18,380 nt of DNA from JALQXV01 sp051005235 (lineage in GTDB: Bacteria > Patescibacteriota > Saccharimonadia > Saccharimonadales > 2-12-FULL-41-12): contig JBPCJO010000023.1 in assembly GCA_051005235.1 (NCBI GenBank), positions 1-18,380 on the forward strand, in the 5' to 3' direction. Numbering within the stretch: the first letter of the stretch is position 1; the number at the start of each line of letters is the position of its first letter. Under the pieces are notes generated by a model that ran no database searches, was not told the origin of the DNA, and saw only the letters and a program-made list of their open reading frames with translations. This document shows positions 14,319 to 18,380 of the stretch, piece by piece. A program made the position numbers and the translations under genes.

Positions 14319-16704
14319 AAAACAAGGTTAGATTTCCAAGCGGGCAAGCCAGCTTTTTAGCAAAACAGGTAGCAATGTAATTCAATAACTCTACATCGGC
14401 CGATCTAGAGGAGAGTGAATGGTTCATGTATACGGCGGTAGCATGGAGTTTATCGCCGAATACATTGGCCTGAAAAAACGCCAAATAATCACCTTGCGGA
14501 TCGTCTATGCCCGGTCGGTACTCGCCCAACACGGGGTTATTATGTATTGCGCCTTTATTGTCCAAATAGTCGATAGCTTTTTGAACGGTGTTTTGGCCGT
14601 TATAATTTTGTAACTTGTCTAGAACGGTGCTCGCTGGCCGTTTGTTGTTTGTGGCCAGCGGTTGCTGCAAGTAGGCAATATTCTCTGTTGTATCGGCTAG
14701 TTTAATATTGCTGCCTAACTCGTATGGGCCAATACTGCGGTCTACTTCTTCTCCAAGCGGCTTAGATGGTTCACCGAGTAGTTTTTTAGTGCGTTGGTCT
14801 TCGGTAAGCAGTAATATATTGCCACGATTTGACAAGACAAAGACGTCACCGGCTTCAACTCCAAGCTTATTTTGAACGTCGCAGAAATAGGCATCGTACA
14901 AACCAAAAATATTCTCGGGGTAGGCGTTAACCATGTTATGCGCGCGGACCATATGAAACGAGTGCAATTTGCCGTTCTTGGTAAAAAAAATGTCGTGCGT
15001 CAGGCAAGGATCGTGCGTGTATTTAGTTTTGCCGCTGTCAGGGTCGATGTAACTGGTCATGTCGGTTGTAGGGTCAAAGCGCTGAATGAGTGCTGCGCGG
15101 GCGGGGTTCTTAGTAAGACTTTGGGAGGCTGACTCGAGCTGGTCAAAGCCGTAGAATGAACGGGTACGTTGGCCATAGCTGTAGGTGCCATCATGGTCAA
15201 GCCGCAGTAATTGCTGTTTGTAGGCTTTTCTAATTTCGGTGGTTGGGTTTTCGCCTTGCTGGTAAATCTTTGGCATTGTCTTAAGCGCTTCGTCGGCCTT
15301 ACGATAGATTGCAAGCGCAACGGCCGTCCGGGCTTGGCCTTTGTGTGAGTCACCATGTTCGTGTGTAATACCTTGGCTGTAAATCTTCAGTAATATATTT
15401 TTATGAACGCTTAAGAAGTTATCGCCGTCGGCAATTAACAATGGTAGTTCGGTTGAGTTAATCTTAAATATGGTGTTAAAATCTTGTACAAACACGTAGC
15501 CGCCTGCTGCGGCAATTCCTGCCCGAGCGATCTGGATACCAACGTCTACGCGGTGCAAAAAATCAAAAGCATATTCCTGAAAACGATTCAGTTCGGCTAG
15601 TTCATTAATAATTGCTAGCAGACTGGTTGATCGCAACTCAAACACTTCTTCGCAAAGGTCATTCGACATACACATAACCGAGACAGCGCCTTCTTTAATA
15701 CCAATCCGGTAGTAGTAATCGGTGTCGATCTCTGGGTTCGTTTGAGCCTCAAGCTCAACTTTTTTGCCACCTGTTACACTGGTGGTGTTGGCGAACGAAG
15801 GAATCGTTAAATCATTAGCCAGTTCGGTGCTCACACGGCCAATCTCTACGCCCAATAATAGTTGCTCGACCGGAGTCAGTAAGTGTTTGTTTTTTGCCAG
15901 TTCGGTATTAAGCGAAAAGGCCACTCTAAAATCGTCACTGCCCGATATGTGATACGACTTTTTATCTACTTGCAAGTCCACCTGAATATTTTGGCCATCG
16001 TGACTAACCACAAATGGCACGGTTTGTTTGGTATCATTAGGACTAAGTTCACGCAGTGGCGGTTGTAAGTGTTGAAACTCTTTGGCGTCTAGCTCGACTA
16101 TTTCTTTAGTGCCAGCTGGAATCTGCTTAACTCTAGCAATAAGTGTATTAAGAGAATCGTAGTATTTTTTGGGCGTTTTATTAATTTCAACCAACAATTC
16201 GTGAAGGCTGGAGGGAACGCGCGGCTTCAGCCAATCAAGATAGCTATCTATAACTTGGTGGCTGTAATCACTAGAAAACATAAAAATTGGCAAAACCGTT
16301 ATTTGGTCACGAAAGGCATCGAGTATACTGACTGACAAGTTAGGGTACTGGGCACTGGCCGCTAAACCATTTTTAATAAAGTTTCCGCTGGTTTTTGGGT
16401 CAAATCCATATTGCAACGCTTGTAATAAGTTAGTGCTAGGAGAAAACGTTAAAGACTCCTCCGAAAATAAGATGATATATTGCAGCGTTGGATGCGCCAA
16501 AGAGTTAAGAATCATTCGTTCAGCTCCGTCCCGACTAACAATTAACGACCCAAGCACCGCGGTTTGGTCGCGCAGATCTTCATCGATCTCGTTGTAGACT
16601 TGACCAGCGGCTGTAGTGTTTGTGCATATCCCAATTCGCGCATCTTCGGCGGCCTCAGGTATAAAAAGCAGTGCATCTACCAGTGGGAACTTGGTGGCTA
16701 CCAT
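14299..16704 (-). CDS. Multidomain thymidylate-synthase-like protein (MtrA-like + DUF4346-like + TS cores)
   Basis: This is an 801-residue fusion. Residues about 22-101 (GICTNTT; AVLGSLIVSRDGAERMILNS; LQYIILFSEE; LLQALQYGFD) resemble the MtrA-like domain of methanogen methyltransferases. Residues about 230-298 resemble DUF4346. Residues about 480-635 form a thymidylate-synthase-like core: TYSYGQR, NPARAALIQRFDPTTD, the probable nucleophile C567 in DPCLT, then GKLHSFHMVRAHNMVNAYPENIFGLY with the phosphate Arg R587 and uracil-type Asn N598. The Ser and Asp normally next to R587 (RSxD) are Ala and Asn here. Residues about 738-800 repeat the end of the fold without Cys or Arg. The likely reaction is methylation or hydroxymethylation of dUMP. 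The cofactor is unknown. The start overlaps the deaminase stop by 7 nt. Confidence 0.75.
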   Translation of the reverse strand: MVATKFPLVDALLFIPEAAEDARIGICTNTTAAGQVYNEIDEDLRDQTAVLGSLIVSRDGAERMILNSLAHPTLQYIILFSEESLTFSPSTNLLQALQYGFDPKTSGNFIKNGLAASAQYPNLSVSILDAFRDQITVLPIFMFSSDYSHQVIDSYLDWLKPRVPSSLHELLVEINKTPKKYYDSLNTLIARVKQIPAGTKEIVELDAKEFQHLQPPLRELSPNDTKQTVPFVVSHDGQNIQVDLQVDKKSYHISGSDDFRVAFSLNTELAKNKHLLTPVEQLLLGVEIGRVSTELANDLTIPSFANTTSVTGGKKVELEAQTNPEIDTDYYYRIGIKEGAVSVMCMSNDLCEEVFELRSTSLLAIINELAELNRFQEYAFDFLHRVDVGIQIARAGIAAAGGYVFVQDFNTIFKINSTELPLLIADGDNFLSVHKNILLKIYSQGITHEHGDSHKGQARTAVALAIYRKADEALKTMPKIYQQGENPTTEIRKAYKQQLLRLDHDGTYSYGQRTRSFYGFDQLESASQSLTKNPARAALIQRFDPTTDMTSYIDPDSGKTKYTHDPCLTHDIFFTKNGKLHSFHMVRAHNMVNAYPENIFGLYDAYFCDVQNKLGVEAGDVFVLSNRGNILLLTEDQRTKKLLGEPSKPLGEEVDRSIGPYELGSNIKLADTTENIAYLQQPLATNNKRPASTVLDKLQNYNGQNTVQKAIDYLDNKGAIHNNPVLGEYRPGIDDPQGDYLAFFQANVFGDKLHATAVYMNHSLSSRSADVELLNYIATCFAKKLACPLGNLTLFYVACAK

Positions 16705-17567
16705 CGCTTACTTGTCCATGATTTGGGTAAATAGGAGTCTAGCTTGTGGCTTTCGTGCTGATTACTACTAAAAGCAAACAGGTGGATATCTAAGTCAAGA
16801 TTAAAGCGAGTCGACATTTCTGCTAAAAACTGGCGGCATGAACCGCACATTTGGCACGGTTTGTCGGTGTATTTGGTCGAAACCAGACCTATGTCGGTTA
16901 TTTGGGTTTGACCGTTCATAATAGCTGCTATAACGGCTCCCATCTCGGAATGTACGTTCGTGCGATGCTCAAAACTAGAATACTGGCCGCTGTGATACAT
17001 ACTGCCATCGGCTGTAATCACTGCCGCACCGTAACCGCTAGCGGAGTCATAGGTAGGAAAGCTTCGCGCGACACCTTTTAACGCCTGTTCTTTTAACTGT
17101 TTCGGTTTATCTCCCACAGCTTTTGTTTTATTTGTTGTTATAACAGCGTCGGTAACTTTACCGAGCACATGAGTAACCGGAGCATAGAAACTCAAGATAG
17201 TGTTAACATCATCTGCGTGGAACACCTCCACGCCACTAGTATCGAGGACAGTATAAGCAATCGGCTGGCCCGTCCGGCGGGCAAAGTCTACGATTATTTT
17301 AAGGGTAATAGGCGACACTAATTCAGCCGGGTCAATGCTTTCTTGAATAGTAACCAGCCTATTGATTTGATAATCGCTGCTTTGAGTTGCCAGCATGAGG
17401 GCGACTTGTTCCGACGACGTATACAGTAAGTGCGTGTCTGATTCTACGTAGCCCGCCAGATAGTGTTTACCGCTAACGGAGTAAGCGGTCGTGGCAGTTC
17501 GTGGAGCGTCCTTTTTTAGTACACACAAAGACAAACCCGTTTGCAATTGCTTAAGCTCGTTTACCAC
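16698..17567 (-). CDS. Tandem cytidine-deaminase-like protein
   Basis: This 289-residue protein has two cytidine deaminase folds. The C-terminal one (about 160-270) has YGAAVITADG, VHSEMGAVIAAI with zinc ligand H206 and proton-shuttling E208, and PCQMCGSCRQFLAE with zinc cysteines probably C241 and C244; C238 is an extra one. The N-terminal copy (about 20-130) keeps the order (SVSGKHYLAGYVES, SSEQVALMLA, IAYTVLDTSG) but has SSEQ instead of HxE and no cysteine pair, so it should be inactive. Two-copy enzymes with one dead half are known in E. coli-type Cdd, where the dead half is C-terminal. GTG start at 17567 overlaps the upstream stop by 1 nt, with GGAG (17576-17579) 8 nt upstream. Confidence 0.87.
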   Translation of the reverse strand: MVNELKQLQTGLSLCVLKKDAPRTATTAYSVSGKHYLAGYVESDTHLLYTSSEQVALMLATQSSDYQINRLVTIQESIDPAELVSPITLKIIVDFARRTGQPIAYTVLDTSGVEVFHADDVNTILSFYAPVTHVLGKVTDAVITTNKTKAVGDKPKQLKEQALKGVARSFPTYDSASGYGAAVITADGSMYHSGQYSSFEHRTNVHSEMGAVIAAIMNGQTQITDIGLVSTKYTDKPCQMCGSCRQFLAEMSTRFNLDLDIHLFAFSSNQHESHKLDSYLPKSWTSKRW

Positions 17568-18380
17568 TAGTATATCTCCGTTTTAGTGCGCAGACTGCTG
17601 ACTTTCAGCCCACCCTCCTGCCAGTCGTAATGCAAGACTTTGCTAATAAAATCATTAAGCAAATGAACCTTGTCGCGTTCTAAGCGTGGGTACATACGCT
17701 CGGCGCGCTTGCTCGAAAGCCTAATTGTTGGCCTAAACGGCATTGGGAAGGCGTAATACGGCAATAATGGCGGCGTAGAAGCAACTGCTAGTAAAGCTTT
17801 AATCGGCTTGCCAAGTACTTCGATGGCGTAATCAATTCGGTGACTACCATCGCAAATCATATGGAATGACCATTTACCACTGTATCTCACACCATAGTTA
17901 ATAAGTTCAGCGTTAGAATTGAATATATCCATTCGTTTGAGCGTGCTGACTTCATCTATATGAAATGAGTCGAGATTTCGTTTAGCTAGCTCGTGCAAGT
18001 TACCGGCCGCATCTTTGACGTAACAGCCCTTAAACTGTTGACTCAAATTATCGAGGTCAACAAAGCCATCTTTAATATCATACGTATGCTGCTCAATGAT
18101 AGGTGGCAAAATGTGGAATAAGCCGCGGTCTTTCCAATAATATTCAACTGCTTGGTTCAGCTCGTTAATTTTAATGCCGTTTTTGGCCAGAAAAGAGTCG
18201 ATAGTTTGAACAACTTCGATCTGGTTTTGATAAATAGTCGGTTGCGGCGTGAAAATAGGCATTTTTTTGCCATCAACTTCTATCATTGGCGGTGAGGCGA
18301 TAGTGGCGGCTGGGTGAATTGTCACCAGCCGAAAATCGGTGTACTTGTAAGGGTGCAGATGATTACCCTCGCTATCGTAG
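17567..18380 (-). CDS. ParB/Srx-fold-like protein, 5' end outside the window
   Basis: A frame open to the window edge covers 270 residues plus stop. FHMICDGSHRIDYAIEVLGKP matches the ParB/Srx signature 'DGxHRxxAxxxxG', preceded by a helix with KRNLDSFHIDEVSTLKRMD. ParB-fold proteins include CTP-binding partition proteins, nucleases, sulfiredoxin, and small-molecule kinases such as SerK and SbnI. No DNA-binding HTH is seen, so a chromosome-partition role is unlikely. A GTG at 18325 could start a 252-residue form, but no Shine-Dalgarno precedes it. The frame continues upstream with protein-like sequence (HPYKYTDFRLV), so I treat the gene as truncated by the window. It is the first visible gene of the pyrimidine-like operon and overlaps the deaminase start by 1 nt. 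Confidence 0.65.
   Translation of the reverse strand, partial: YDSEGNHLHPYKYTDFRLVTIHPAATIASPPMIEVDGKKMPIFTPQPTIYQNQIEVVQTIDSFLAKNGIKINELNQAVEYYWKDRGLFHILPPIIEQHTYDIKDGFVDLDNLSQQFKGCYVKDAAGNLHELAKRNLDSFHIDEVSTLKRMDIFNSNAELINYGVRYSGKWSFHMICDGSHRIDYAIEVLGKPIKALLAVASTPPLLPYYAFPMPFRPTIRLSSKRAERMYPRLERDKVHLLNDFISKVLHYDWQEGGLKVSSLRTKTEIY

Noticed and set aside
1..18380. UGA recoding, as in Gracilibacteria
   Set aside because: TGA ends the GT4 and secE genes at well-placed overlaps. The only tRNA-Trp has anticodon CCA, and no gene needs TGA read-through.
1..18380. CRISPR array, insertion sequence or transposase
   Set aside because: No regularly spaced direct repeats, terminal inverted repeats or transposase motifs were seen. 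The only mobile-like gene is the HTH/LAGLIDADG-like relic.

Overview
The window looks like a chromosomal segment from a streamlined Candidate Phyla Radiation (Patescibacteria) bacterium, most plausibly Saccharibacteria (TM7). This is inference from gene content and order, not from a marker search. The clues are a broken-up ribosomal/secretion neighbourhood, SecE and L1 proteins with long basic N-terminal extensions, several starts with no Shine-Dalgarno or almost no leader, and dense 1-20 nt gene overlaps. UGA is an ordinary stop here (it ends the GT4 and secE genes), so the Gracilibacteria/Absconditabacteria code is not in use.

Layout. (1) 253-585: tRNA-Thr(GGT) and rpmG (bL33). (2) 636-5004, minus strand: a compact alpha-glucan operon of a GT4 glycogen-synthase-like transferase, a GH57 amylase and a GH15 glucoamylase-like hydrolase, behind a clear promoter. 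(3) 5135-6126, minus strand: a small coiled-coil protein, tRNA-Trp(CCA), and a frameshifted helix-turn-helix/LAGLIDADG-like gene whose 3' end runs into the tRNA. (4) 6208-8689, plus strand: a P-loop kinase, a YgjP-type zinc metallopeptidase and a soluble PAS histidine kinase, followed by a terminator-like hairpin. (5) 8837-9834: secE-nusG. (6) 9831-11141, minus strand: an unrecognised helical-repeat protein with mTERF-like periodicity. (7) 11334-12808: rplK-rplA, then an HD-domain hydrolase to 13662. (8) 13659-18380, minus strand: a four-gene overlapping operon encoding a ParB-like protein (cut by the window edge), a tandem cytidine-deaminase-like protein, an 801-residue protein combining an MtrA-like domain, a DUF4346-like domain and thymidylate-synthase cores, and a HAD nucleotidase-like phosphatase.

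How the genes work together. The order tRNA-Thr, rpmG, tRNA-Trp, secE, nusG, rplK, rplA is the familiar bacterial ribosomal/secretion string, here separated by blocks of unrelated genes. The glucan operon could build, trim and release glucose from a storage polymer. Block 8 is the most unusual part. Deaminase, thymidylate-synthase-like, pyrimidine-nucleotidase-like and ParB/Srx-fold proteins sit in one overlapping operon, converging on an HD hydrolase. This suggests a non-canonical pyrimidine deoxynucleotide (dUMP/dTMP or modified base) pathway. Both the deaminase and the synthase carry a second, degenerate copy of their own catalytic fold.
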